Source: CAZQVN01 sp964596775 (lineage in GTDB: Bacteria; Eisenbacteria; RBG-16-71-46; JABDJR01; JAWXBZ01). From it: a stretch of DNA of 52,341 nucleotides. Below, piece by piece: positions 33,849 to 41,898 of this stretch. Position 1 is the stretch's first letter. The number at the start of each line of letters is the position of its first letter. The notes beneath the pieces were generated by a model. The model was not told the DNA's origin and searched no databases. It was given only the letters and a program-made list of their open reading frames with translations. The stretch is taken from NCBI GenBank assembly GCA_964596775.1, contig CAZQVN010000023.1:1-52341 (forward strand), written 5' to 3'. A program made the translations under genes and the position numbers.

Positions 33849-35066
33849 ATGCGACGGCGCCTCGCCGCCTATTCACATGACACGGTCGGCCTCGGTCATC
33901 TGCGCCGCACGATGGCCATTTGCCGTCATCTCGGCCGGGCATCCCGGAATCTCAGTACGCTGGTGGTATCCGGATCGCCGTTCGTGCAGGCGTTCGGATC
34001 GCAGGATCGCATCGACTTTCTGAAACTCCCCTCGGCACGAAAGCTCGGAAACGGAAACTATGAATCACGTTTCCTGAACCTGGACATGACGGATCTCACC
34101 CGGTTGCGCGGGCGGGTGATCGACGAGAGTCTCCGCGCTTTCGACCCCGGGCTGCTGCTGGTGGACAAGACCCCGTCCGGCATGGGCGGCGAACTCCTCG
34201 CATCCCTCCGGCGCATCAGGGCATCCGGCCGGCCGACCCGGGTCGTCCTTGGCCTGCGCGACGTTCTCGACGAGCCGGAGCACATCCGCCGCGAATGGAC
34301 CGCCACCGGCGAGTTCGACGTCATCGAAGAACTCTACGATGAAATCTGGGTCTACGGATCGCCGGAGGTTTTCGACACGACGACCGAGTACGACTTTCCG
34401 GAACCGCTGCGCCGCCGCACGAAGTACCTGGGTTACATCCCGAAATACAACGGCGGTCTCTCCGCCGCCGATGTCCGCTCCATGCTGGGGTTGAATGGCG
34501 ACCCCTTCGTGGTGGTCACGACCGGAGGCGGAGAAGACGGCTATCCGCTGGTGAACCTCTATCTGGAAATGCTGGACCGGGGGGAGGGACCGCCCGGCTT
34601 TTCGTCCGTCGTCATCACCGGGCCGGGGATGACCGGAAGCCGGCTGAAGCGCGTTCGCGAGCGGGCCAGGGACCTGTCCTGCCGGGTTGTCGAGTTCACG
34701 AACAGCATGACCTGCATCGTGTCGGCGGCGGAACTGGTGGTGACGATGGGCGGCTACAACACGCTGACCGAGGCGCTGGCCCTCGGCAAGCGGGTCATTT
34801 CGATTCCGCGGGTCAAGCCGCGCCTCGAGCAGATGATCCGGGCACGCCGGTTCGCGGAAATGGGTCTGCTGACCATGCTTGACCCGGCCACGGCCACGGC
34901 CTCCGATCTCGGCAAGGCCCTGCGCTCGGAACTGAGCCGTCCCCGGAACAAGGGCGCGTCGCTTCCGTTTACCGGACTGGTCCGGGCCGAAGCGGAATTC
35001 CGGGCGCTCACCGAAAACCTGGAGGAGCGCGAACCCTGCTTCCTGGAGAAGGGGAAGGTCCCATGA
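33849..35066 (+). CDS. MurG-like predicted glycosyltransferase (COG4671 type)
   Basis: ATG 33849 with AAGGA seven bases upstream; 405 residues. The N-terminal Rossmann half begins RRRLAAYSHDTVGLGHLRRT, the nucleotide-sugar half has VVVTTGGGEDGYPLV and the typical TMGGYNTLTEALALGKRVIS with the donor-binding Gly-Gly-x-Asn-Thr-x-x-Glu pattern. This is a GT-B fold enzyme like the C-terminal GT28 family and the predicted glycosyltransferases of COG4671; donor and acceptor are unknown. It is the first gene of a long operon and overlaps the next start by four bases (ATGA at 35063-35066). Confidence 0.85.
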   Translation: MRRRLAAYSHDTVGLGHLRRTMAICRHLGRASRNLSTLVVSGSPFVQAFGSQDRIDFLKLPSARKLGNGNYESRFLNLDMTDLTRLRGRVIDESLRAFDPGLLLVDKTPSGMGGELLASLRRIRASGRPTRVVLGLRDVLDEPEHIRREWTATGEFDVIEELYDEIWVYGSPEVFDTTTEYDFPEPLRRRTKYLGYIPKYNGGLSAADVRSMLGLNGDPFVVVTTGGGEDGYPLVNLYLEMLDRGEGPPGFSSVVITGPGMTGSRLKRVRERARDLSCRVVEFTNSMTCIVSAAELVVTMGGYNTLTEALALGKRVISIPRVKPRLEQMIRARRFAEMGLLTMLDPATATASDLGKALRSELSRPRNKGASLPFTGLVRAEAEFRALTENLEEREPCFLEKGKVP

Positions 35067-36346
35067 AACGCCTGTCGATCGCCTATCTCGTGAAGCGATA
35101 TCCGCGGCTCTCCGAAACGTTCATCCTCAACGAGATCCTCGAAATGGAGCGCCAGGGTGCCGACATCACCATTCTGTCGCTGCGGCGGCCCGCCGAGAGT
35201 CGTTTTCACGAAAAACTGGCTCGGGTGAAGGCCGGGGTGATCTACGCGCCCGAAATCCGCTCGACGAAGTGGATGGACTTTCTGAAGCAGCACCTGCCCC
35301 AGGTCGCCGGTCGTGAATCGATCGTGTCCGACCACTTCTGGGGAGCGCTCCGGTCCGGGGACGACGAGGGGATTGCCGCGCTCGCCGCGGCGGTGGCTTT
35401 TCTCCCGGTGATCGAACAGCGGGGCATCCGCCACGTCCATGCACACTTTGCCACTTCGGCGACGGCCACCGCCCGTTGCCTGGCGGACCTGGCCGGAATC
35501 GGATACTCGTTCACGGCGCACGCCAAGGACATCTTCCACGAGTCCGTCGATCCGGGCCGGCTTGTCGAGCGGATCAACGACGCTGCGTTCACCGTGGCGG
35601 TCAGCGATCTCAGCGCGGATCATCTCCGGAACCTCGCCGGGCGCCGCAACGGGGCCCGGGTCCACCGGATCTACAACGGGCTGGACCTCGAGGAGTTTCC
35701 CGCGCCGGGCCCGGCGGCGCATCGCGATACGCCCCTGATTGCCTCCGTGGGTCGTCTTGTTCCGAAAAAGGGCTTTCCCACGCTGCTCGAGGCGGCGGCC
35801 CGGCTGCGCGATCAGGGTGTGGCCTTCCGCTGCGAAATCGCCGGCGACGGCGAGATGAAAGGGGAGATCGAGCAGCGGATCGAGAGCCTGCGCCTGGGCG
35901 ATCGCGTCGTGCTGAGAGGCGCCCTCTCGCATGGCGACGTCCGCGGCCTGCTGGGCGCGGCCGACATTTTTGCGCTGCCCGCCCGGATCGCCGCGGACGG
36001 GAACCGGGACGGGCTGCCGGTCGTGCTCGTGGAGGCCATGGCCTTCGGCGTTCCGGTCGTGTCCACCCCGGTGGTGGGCATTCCCGAGGCGGTGGAAGAC
36101 GGCGTCACCGGCCTCCTCGTTCCGGAGCAGGATCCCGCGGCGCTCGCCGGCGCGATCCGGCGGCTTCTCGATGATCGCGGTGCGGCGCTGAAGCTGGGCG
36201 CCGAAGCGCGGCGGCGCGTCGAGCAGCGTTTCGACGGGCGGAAAAACGTGGCCGAACTCCGCGCCCACTTCGAGCACGCCGCGGCATCCCGGACCGCCGA
36301 TCGCTCCGCGGCGCCGGTTCTCGAGCCCGGCGGTGTCGGTTCATGA
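35063..36346 (+). CDS. GT4-family glycosyltransferase (WcaL/AmsK-like)
   Basis: A 427-residue GT-B enzyme. The start IAYLVKRYPRLSETFILNEI is typical of exopolysaccharide transferases of the WcaL/AmsK kind, followed by HVHAHFATSATATARCLADL and FTAHAKDIF. The GT4 donor site is present: LIASVGRLVPKKGFPTLLEA, then a Glu-x7-Glu-like stretch LPVVLVEAMAFGVPVVSTPV, VGIPEAVEDGVTGLLV. It probably transfers a hexose to a lipid-linked intermediate on the cytoplasmic face of the inner membrane. The start overlaps the upstream stop, and its stop overlaps the next start. Confidence 0.88.
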   Translation: MKRLSIAYLVKRYPRLSETFILNEILEMERQGADITILSLRRPAESRFHEKLARVKAGVIYAPEIRSTKWMDFLKQHLPQVAGRESIVSDHFWGALRSGDDEGIAALAAAVAFLPVIEQRGIRHVHAHFATSATATARCLADLAGIGYSFTAHAKDIFHESVDPGRLVERINDAAFTVAVSDLSADHLRNLAGRRNGARVHRIYNGLDLEEFPAPGPAAHRDTPLIASVGRLVPKKGFPTLLEAAARLRDQGVAFRCEIAGDGEMKGEIEQRIESLRLGDRVVLRGALSHGDVRGLLGAADIFALPARIAADGNRDGLPVVLVEAMAFGVPVVSTPVVGIPEAVEDGVTGLLVPEQDPAALAGAIRRLLDDRGAALKLGAEARRRVEQRFDGRKNVAELRAHFEHAAASRTADRSAAPVLEPGGVGS

Positions 36347-37521
36347 AACGGCTGCTGATCCTCTGCGCGGACTTCGGGATTCCCGTCTGGGGAACCAAGG
36401 GCGCCTCGGTGCACCTGCGGTCGATGACCCGCGCCCTCGCGGCCACCGGACTGGAGACGCGGTTGGCCGCGCTGGCGATCGGCGATCGCCCGGCCGGGGA
36501 GCCCCAGATTCCCGGCCGCGTCCTGCACCTCGATCCTCCGCTCAAACCGGGCCAGGCCGGGTTCCGCCCGGCGGCGTTCAACGCGTGGCTCGGCGAAGAA
36601 ATCCGGCGAATCCGGAAGGACTTCCCGTTCGACGCGATATACGAACGCGCAGCCCTCTGGTCCACCGCCGGACTGGATGCTGCGCGGTCCGCGGGCCTGG
36701 TCCACTTTCTGGAAGTCAATGCGCCACTGGTCGACGAGTCGCGCCGCTGGCGCTCGCTCGAGTTTCCCGCGGAGGCGGAAGCCGCGGAGGCGCGCCAGGC
36801 CCGCGAAGCCACCCGCCTCCTGCCGGTATCGCGGTCGCTCGCGTCGCATCTCGTCGGCCTCGGCGCCGACCCCCGCCGGATCACCGTTCTTCCCAACGGC
36901 GTGGAGCCGATGTTCGTGGAAGAAGGGATGCGCCGGCCTTCCGATCGCCGGGCAGGGACGTTCACGATCGGTTTCGCGGGAAGCCTGAAGCCCTGGCACG
37001 GCGTGCCGGCCCTCATGGATGCGTTCGACGTTCTCGCGGGAGAGGATTCCTCGTACCGCCTCCTGATTCTCGGCCATGGCCCGCTCGCGGGGGAAGTCTC
37101 GATCCGGGCCCGCGGACGGGAGGACATCCGGTTTGCCGGTTCCGTGCCGCACGCCGCGCTTGCCGGTCATCTCGGAAACATGGATGTGGCCGCCGCTCCC
37201 TACGCCATTTCGGCAGGCGACTATTTCTGCCCGCTCAAGATCGCCGAGTACCAGGCGGCTCGCGTTCCGGTCGTCGCCTCGGGGGGCACCGGCGTTCGCG
37301 ATGCCGTCGAGGACGGCCGCACCGGCCTTTTCGTTTCCGACGACGCCCCGTCGCTCGCGGCGGCTTTCCGCGAGGTCCGACGCTTCCCGGAGCGCGCCGC
37401 GGAACGCGCGGAGCGGGCGTTCGCCCGGGCGGCGGCGCGGACCTGGACGGAACTGGCCCGGACGGTACGGAATATGGGCGAGGCTTCGACCGCGGTCGCA
37501 ACGACCGGAGTGGCGCCATGA
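36343..37521 (+). CDS. GT4-family glycosyltransferase
   Basis: A 392-residue GT-B enzyme: GTKGASVHLRSMTRALAATG near the N-terminus, FTIGFAGSLKPWHGVPALMD as the donor-half start, and FCPLKIAEYQAARVPVVASG followed by GTGVRDAVEDGRTGLFV. The last part corresponds to the GT4 Glu motif region, with KIAEY in place of the common VLEAM. It is translationally coupled to both neighbours by ATGA overlaps. Together with the two preceding genes it suggests that three sugars are added in sequence, but acceptor and product are unknown. Confidence 0.85.
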   Translation: MKRLLILCADFGIPVWGTKGASVHLRSMTRALAATGLETRLAALAIGDRPAGEPQIPGRVLHLDPPLKPGQAGFRPAAFNAWLGEEIRRIRKDFPFDAIYERAALWSTAGLDAARSAGLVHFLEVNAPLVDESRRWRSLEFPAEAEAAEARQAREATRLLPVSRSLASHLVGLGADPRRITVLPNGVEPMFVEEGMRRPSDRRAGTFTIGFAGSLKPWHGVPALMDAFDVLAGEDSSYRLLILGHGPLAGEVSIRARGREDIRFAGSVPHAALAGHLGNMDVAAAPYAISAGDYFCPLKIAEYQAARVPVVASGGTGVRDAVEDGRTGLFVSDDAPSLAAAFREVRRFPERAAERAERAFARAAARTWTELARTVRNMGEASTAVATTGVAP

Positions 37522-38855
37522 ACCTGATCCTGAACCAGCGCATCCCGCGGCGAACCGGCGTTCCGGACCGGAAACTCCCGGCCCTGGATGCCGCGCTCGA
37601 TGCCCGGCATGTCGGGGAACTCCTCAACGGCGCCTGCGCCGATCTCGGTCCGTTCCCGGAAGGCGGCACGGTGACCTATGTCCGCTACAAGCCTGAGACC
37701 AGCCTCGTCGCGGGCTATCGCTTCGGTGAGCCGGACTCTGTCGCCGCGCGGCTCGGCTACGCGAAACTGGTGCCGGAAGCGCGGCTGCGACAGGAAGTGG
37801 AGAAGGCGCAGGCCATCGCGTCCGGCCGGACCGGCGCCCGGATCGTCGTCCTCGATCCCTACCCGCTGGTCTTCAGCGTGTTTCCGTTCGACCGCTCGGT
37901 GCGGGGCCTTCGGCTCATCACCGAGCCGGGGAAGATGAAGCGGAGGGCTTCGGTGTTCTGCGTGGCCCCGGGAGACGGCCTGCGGATCAGCGGCAAGCGA
38001 TCACGGCTGAGCCTGCTCCGCTACAAGCCGGAACGCCGCGCCGTCCTGGACGCGGACCTCGCGGTGGTTTCCGATGCGGGTCCGGCGACCCGGCGCCGCC
38101 TTCACGTCAAGGCCTACGGCGACGGCACGGCCGTCCGTACGTTCCGGGTCATGCGCGCGCTCGAGTCGGCGGGGCCGGCGGACAGCCTGCCGAGGTTCGC
38201 CCGGGCCCTGGATATCGATTCCGCCCAGCGGGTGCTCTTCCAGGAATGGGTGGATGGAGTCCGGCTCAGCGAGGTCGAGGATCCCGCCGGGAATGCCCTC
38301 CGAGCCGGGCAGTGCCTGGCCGCACTGCACGATCTCGACGTCGCGGCGCCGGAACTGGCCGGGGCCGCCATCGCGCGGACACCGGAATCAGCCCTCGCCC
38401 GGGCCCGCGACCTCTCCCGCTTCTTCGAGCGCATCGCTCCGGGCCGGGTGGCCGTCGCGGCAGCGCGCCTCGTGCGACGACTCGAAGCGACGCTGCCCCC
38501 GGCGGAGCGGCCGGCGCTCATCCACGGCGATTTCTATGATCACCAGGTGCTGTGCCACCCTTCGGGACCCGCGTTCGTGGACTTCGACGAGGCGGGCCCC
38601 GGCGATCCACGGTTCGATGTCGGAAACTTCCTGGCCCACGCGACCCGTCGCGACGCCGCGCACGGAACGGAAGCCGTCGCCGACCCGTTTCTCGAGGGAT
38701 ACCGGAGCCGCGGACGCGGAGCAGACCGTCTGTCCTGGTTCACGGCCCTGAGCCTGCTGCGGCTCAGCGTCGTGCCGTTCCGCAACCTGCGGCCGGGCTG
38801 GAGCGACGAGGCGGAAGCCATCCTTGCCGCGGCACTCCGGGAGGCGGGGGCGTGA
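37518..38855 (+). CDS. APH-fold phosphotransferase, kinase 1 of the glycan operon
   Basis: ATG 37518 overlaps the preceding stop; 445 residues. The catalytic loop is LIHGDFYDHQVL (His336, Asp338; Gln takes the place of the usual metal-ligand Asn), and the metal-binding Asp355 is in FVDFDEAGPGDPRFDVGNF. These are the Brenner and DFG-like motifs of aminoglycoside/choline-kinase-like phosphotransferases. The N-terminal half contains two repeats of a similar phrase (TYVRYKPETSLVAGYRF and SLLRYKPERRAVLDADL). In a glycosyltransferase operon a sugar or glycolipid hydroxyl is a more likely substrate than an antibiotic (inference). Confidence 0.8.
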   Translation: MNLILNQRIPRRTGVPDRKLPALDAALDARHVGELLNGACADLGPFPEGGTVTYVRYKPETSLVAGYRFGEPDSVAARLGYAKLVPEARLRQEVEKAQAIASGRTGARIVVLDPYPLVFSVFPFDRSVRGLRLITEPGKMKRRASVFCVAPGDGLRISGKRSRLSLLRYKPERRAVLDADLAVVSDAGPATRRRLHVKAYGDGTAVRTFRVMRALESAGPADSLPRFARALDIDSAQRVLFQEWVDGVRLSEVEDPAGNALRAGQCLAALHDLDVAAPELAGAAIARTPESALARARDLSRFFERIAPGRVAVAAARLVRRLEATLPPAERPALIHGDFYDHQVLCHPSGPAFVDFDEAGPGDPRFDVGNFLAHATRRDAAHGTEAVADPFLEGYRSRGRGADRLSWFTALSLLRLSVVPFRNLRPGWSDEAEAILAAALREAGA

Positions 38856-40123
38856 TGGCGTTCACGACCGGATCGCCGGCCGCCGCGCTGACTCCGCGGC
38901 CGGAGGCGGCTCTCCACCTGGATCGGGCGCGCCTCGAAAGCCACCTGGGAGCGGCGCTGGCCCGCCGCGGCCTGCGCCTGCAGGGGTTGCGCCGTGCGGT
39001 GACCCGCGTCCGCGAAGGCCTGATCGAGACGACCTGCAATCTGGATGCAATCGGTGCCGACGGAACGATCGCGCCGCTTCTCGCCGGGCTCCGGCACGAC
39101 GTGTCCGCCGGGGAGAAGGGGATCCGACTGCTGATCTCCCCCGAGGACCCCCGACTCACCGGCGATGACCCCTTGAGGTCCGGTTTCGCTGTCGAGCTGG
39201 CCCGCTTTCTCGACAGGGACCCCGCAGGGCTCGACGGAATGGCGGCCTCCGTGGCCGGCCATCGCTTCGGGTCCCGCATCGTCTGGAAAGTGAAACTGCG
39301 GTTCGGGAAGCCGGACGGGGATGCATGCGTCATGGTCCGGATCCGCCGCCGCCCCCCGGCGACCGGCGTGACTCTCGCCGTCGAGGGCGCGCGGTCCGCG
39401 GGTCCGGTTCCCGTCATTCCCCTGCCGGACCGGCCCTGGCCGGCAGACCGTCCGGGTTTCCGCAGCGTGCGCCCCTGGATCGAGGGGACCCCGCTCCATG
39501 ACATCCTGGGCTCCGCGGCGGCCGGCGCCTTCGACTTCCGCGTTCCCGGCCGGGCCCTGGCGATCTTTCACGAGCGCGCCCGACTCAGCCGGACCCTGGA
39601 TTCCGTTTCGTGGCGCTCCGTTCATGACGAGGCGGTCGTTCTTCTCCGTCGCCGTGACGACGCGCGGTGCCTGCTGGAAGGAACGGGCTCGCTCTTCGAC
39701 GCTCCGGTCGACCGCCTTGTTTCGGAAGCTCAGGCGCCGGAGATCGCAACTCCGCCGATGCGAGTTCTCCACGGCGACCTGCACGACAAGCAGATTCTCG
39801 ACACCGGTCGCGGCATCGGGTTCATCGACCTCGACCTGGCGGTGCTCGGCGAGCCGGAACTCGACGCCGGAAACCTGGTCGCGCACTTCCATCTGAGAGC
39901 CATCCAGAACAACCGCCCCCGGCCGGAAGCGGCGGACCGGGCCGCGGCCTTCCTGTGCGGCTATCGCGAGGCGCAGCCGCTCGCGGAATCGCGGCTCCGC
40001 CTGTACACGCGGATGTCGCTGGTCCGGCTGGCCCTGCTCTACGCGCTGCGGCTCGATTCCGCGCACATTCCGCCTCTTCTGCTCGAAGAGGCGGGTCGCC
40101 TCCGCCGGAGCGAACTCTCATGA
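38855..40123 (+). CDS. APH-fold phosphotransferase, kinase 2 of the glycan operon
   Basis: The start is in TGATG (1-base overlap with kinase 1); 422 residues. The catalytic loop is VLHGDLHDKQIL (His306, Asp308) and the metal site is GFIDLDLAVLGEPELDAGN. The loop again has Gln where Asn is standard, as in kinase 1, so the two probably share an origin but are otherwise diverged. The first 180 residues do not resemble common antibiotic kinases. The stop overlaps the start of the outer-membrane exporter gene by four bases, linking it firmly to export of the product. Confidence 0.78.
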   Translation: MAFTTGSPAAALTPRPEAALHLDRARLESHLGAALARRGLRLQGLRRAVTRVREGLIETTCNLDAIGADGTIAPLLAGLRHDVSAGEKGIRLLISPEDPRLTGDDPLRSGFAVELARFLDRDPAGLDGMAASVAGHRFGSRIVWKVKLRFGKPDGDACVMVRIRRRPPATGVTLAVEGARSAGPVPVIPLPDRPWPADRPGFRSVRPWIEGTPLHDILGSAAAGAFDFRVPGRALAIFHERARLSRTLDSVSWRSVHDEAVVLLRRRDDARCLLEGTGSLFDAPVDRLVSEAQAPEIATPPMRVLHGDLHDKQILDTGRGIGFIDLDLAVLGEPELDAGNLVAHFHLRAIQNNRPRPEAADRAAAFLCGYREAQPLAESRLRLYTRMSLVRLALLYALRLDSAHIPPLLLEEAGRLRRSELS

Positions 40124-41874
40124 GGACTCTCCGCGGTCCGGGCTTCGTGCTTTTCCTGGGCGCCCTCGTGATTGCTGTCCCCGCCGCCCCCGCGAGCGCC
40201 GCGTTCGGCGACCTCGCCGGCGTCGATCCGGGAGACTGGGTCGAGGCCGAACTGATGCCCGACGGGTCGAGCGGCTGGGCCACGCGCGAACTGGACATCA
40301 AGGGCCGGCCGAAAAGCGGCGGCGGTTCCGTCGTCGGGCCGCTGGAACGAATGGCGGACGGCGGGACGGTGCTCGGGCTTCACTTTTCCGTCGGGGCCGC
40401 CACGTCCGTGAAGGACACGCTGGGCGACAACATCACGTTCGACAGCGTGCCGGACGGGGAGATCGTGGAAGTCCGCATCGCCCGGGCGGGCGACGGTTAC
40501 GAGGCCCGCAAGATCCGGATGAGACCGCGGGACACCGCGTTCGAAGTGGAAGGAATCGTCGAGGACCTGCGTGCGGAGGGGCGGCCTTCCGTCCGGATCC
40601 TCGGCATCGAGGCGCTGATCCTCGACGATGTGCGGGTCCGGAAGCTCCACAAGCGGCCGCGGTTCATCCGGCTGACCGACGACGACGATCCGATCCCCGC
40701 CTCCCGGCTGTCGCTCGGCCCGCTGACCGTGGGCGCCACCGCCACATTCGAGGTGGATCCGGAAAAGAACTACGACCTGAACCGGGACCGGCCCCGCGAC
40801 CTGTCCCGGTCGACCGTGTCGAGCCGCCTCGAGGTCAGCGGGCGGATGTCCGACGCCGTGCGCCTGTTTGCCAAGGGGGGGTATCGCCGTCGCTTCATTC
40901 TCGAGGACCAGCGGAACACGAAGACCGGGTTCGAGTCGTGGGAACTCGCCGAGGCATACCTGCTCTATCTCGGCTTTCTGCGCCCGGAAATCGTACTCCA
41001 GGTCGGGCGGCAGGACTTCGACGAGGCCCACGAGTGGATCCACGACGAGAACCTGGACGCCGTGCGGCTCCACTACTTCGGCGGGCGTATACGCGCGGAA
41101 GCCGCCGTGGCGAGCCGGATCGATTCCGTGAGCTCGCGGTTGAGCGGTCGCTGGAGCGTGCTCGGTTCGGTCACCACGGCGGTCACCGCCGACGTGAGCG
41201 CCGGGGGGTGGTTCGTGGCCAGCCGCCCCCGGGGCCCGGATCCGTACGCCCGCCTGACCTGGGTCGGGGCGCGCATCCTGTCCCTCAAGAGCGGCCCCTG
41301 GCGGGGCTGGGCGGAGTTGTCCCGGGTGACCGGTTCCGACAACGACACCCCGGTGCGGGGCTCGGCGTTTCACCTGTCGGGGAGCCGCATCCTGCACCGC
41401 CCGACCCGTTTCACGCTGAACGCCGCCTGGGCGCGCGGCTCCGGCGACGACGATCCGCTGGACAACCGGGACGCCGCATACCGCCAGACCGGATTCCAGG
41501 ACAACAACGATCGCTTCGAAGGGGTCACGAGCTTCCGCTACTACGGCGAACTCGTGGATCCCGAGCTCTCGAATCTCGATGTGAAGACCGTGGGAGTCGG
41601 CATCCGGCCGATTTCGCAGGGTTCCGTGGACCTGGTGGTCCACCGTCTCCGCCAGGTGAACGCAGCGCCGTTCCTGCGCAACGCGGCCCTCGATGTCCGG
41701 CCGTCCGGGCTGTCCACGGACATCGGCACGGAGGTGGATCTCGTTTTCGGATTCCGCCATGCGCGAAATCTCAAGCTGGAGTGGGTGCTCGGCGTCCTGC
41801 GGGCGGGGAAGGCGTTTCCCGACGACACGGAGCGGGCCGTGATGAGTCACCTGCAGATGGACGTCAGTTTCTAG
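40120..41874 (+). CDS. AlgE-like outer-membrane export porin
   Basis: ATG 40120 overlaps the kinase 2 stop; 584 residues with a signal peptide (GFVLFLGALVIAVPAAPASA). Residues of about 25-200 are a soluble beta region with three OB- or DUF5666-like units (WVEAELMPDGSSGWATRELD, VKDTLGDNITFDSVPDGEIV, FEVEGIVEDLRAEGRPSVRI). Residues of about 225-584 are a beta barrel of the alginate-export type: SRLEVSGRMSDAVRLFAKGG, QVGRQDFDEAHEWIHDENLD, then alternating strands and a terminal SHLQMDVSF with the C-terminal Phe of outer-membrane proteins. It is expected to let an anionic polymer or glycolipid through the outer membrane. Confidence 0.82.
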   Translation: MRTLRGPGFVLFLGALVIAVPAAPASAAFGDLAGVDPGDWVEAELMPDGSSGWATRELDIKGRPKSGGGSVVGPLERMADGGTVLGLHFSVGAATSVKDTLGDNITFDSVPDGEIVEVRIARAGDGYEARKIRMRPRDTAFEVEGIVEDLRAEGRPSVRILGIEALILDDVRVRKLHKRPRFIRLTDDDDPIPASRLSLGPLTVGATATFEVDPEKNYDLNRDRPRDLSRSTVSSRLEVSGRMSDAVRLFAKGGYRRRFILEDQRNTKTGFESWELAEAYLLYLGFLRPEIVLQVGRQDFDEAHEWIHDENLDAVRLHYFGGRIRAEAAVASRIDSVSSRLSGRWSVLGSVTTAVTADVSAGGWFVASRPRGPDPYARLTWVGARILSLKSGPWRGWAELSRVTGSDNDTPVRGSAFHLSGSRILHRPTRFTLNAAWARGSGDDDPLDNRDAAYRQTGFQDNNDRFEGVTSFRYYGELVDPELSNLDVKTVGVGIRPISQGSVDLVVHRLRQVNAAPFLRNAALDVRPSGLSTDIGTEVDLVFGFRHARNLKLEWVLGVLRAGKAFPDDTERAVMSHLQMDVSF

Positions 41875-41898
41875 TCATCGATCGAAAGGAGCACGACC

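Noticed and set aside
37518..40123. Kinases 1 and 2 as aminoglycoside resistance genes
   Set aside because: The APH fold is shared by many sugar, choline and lipid kinases, the operon is devoted to glycan assembly and export, and the metal-site residue differs from resistance enzymes.
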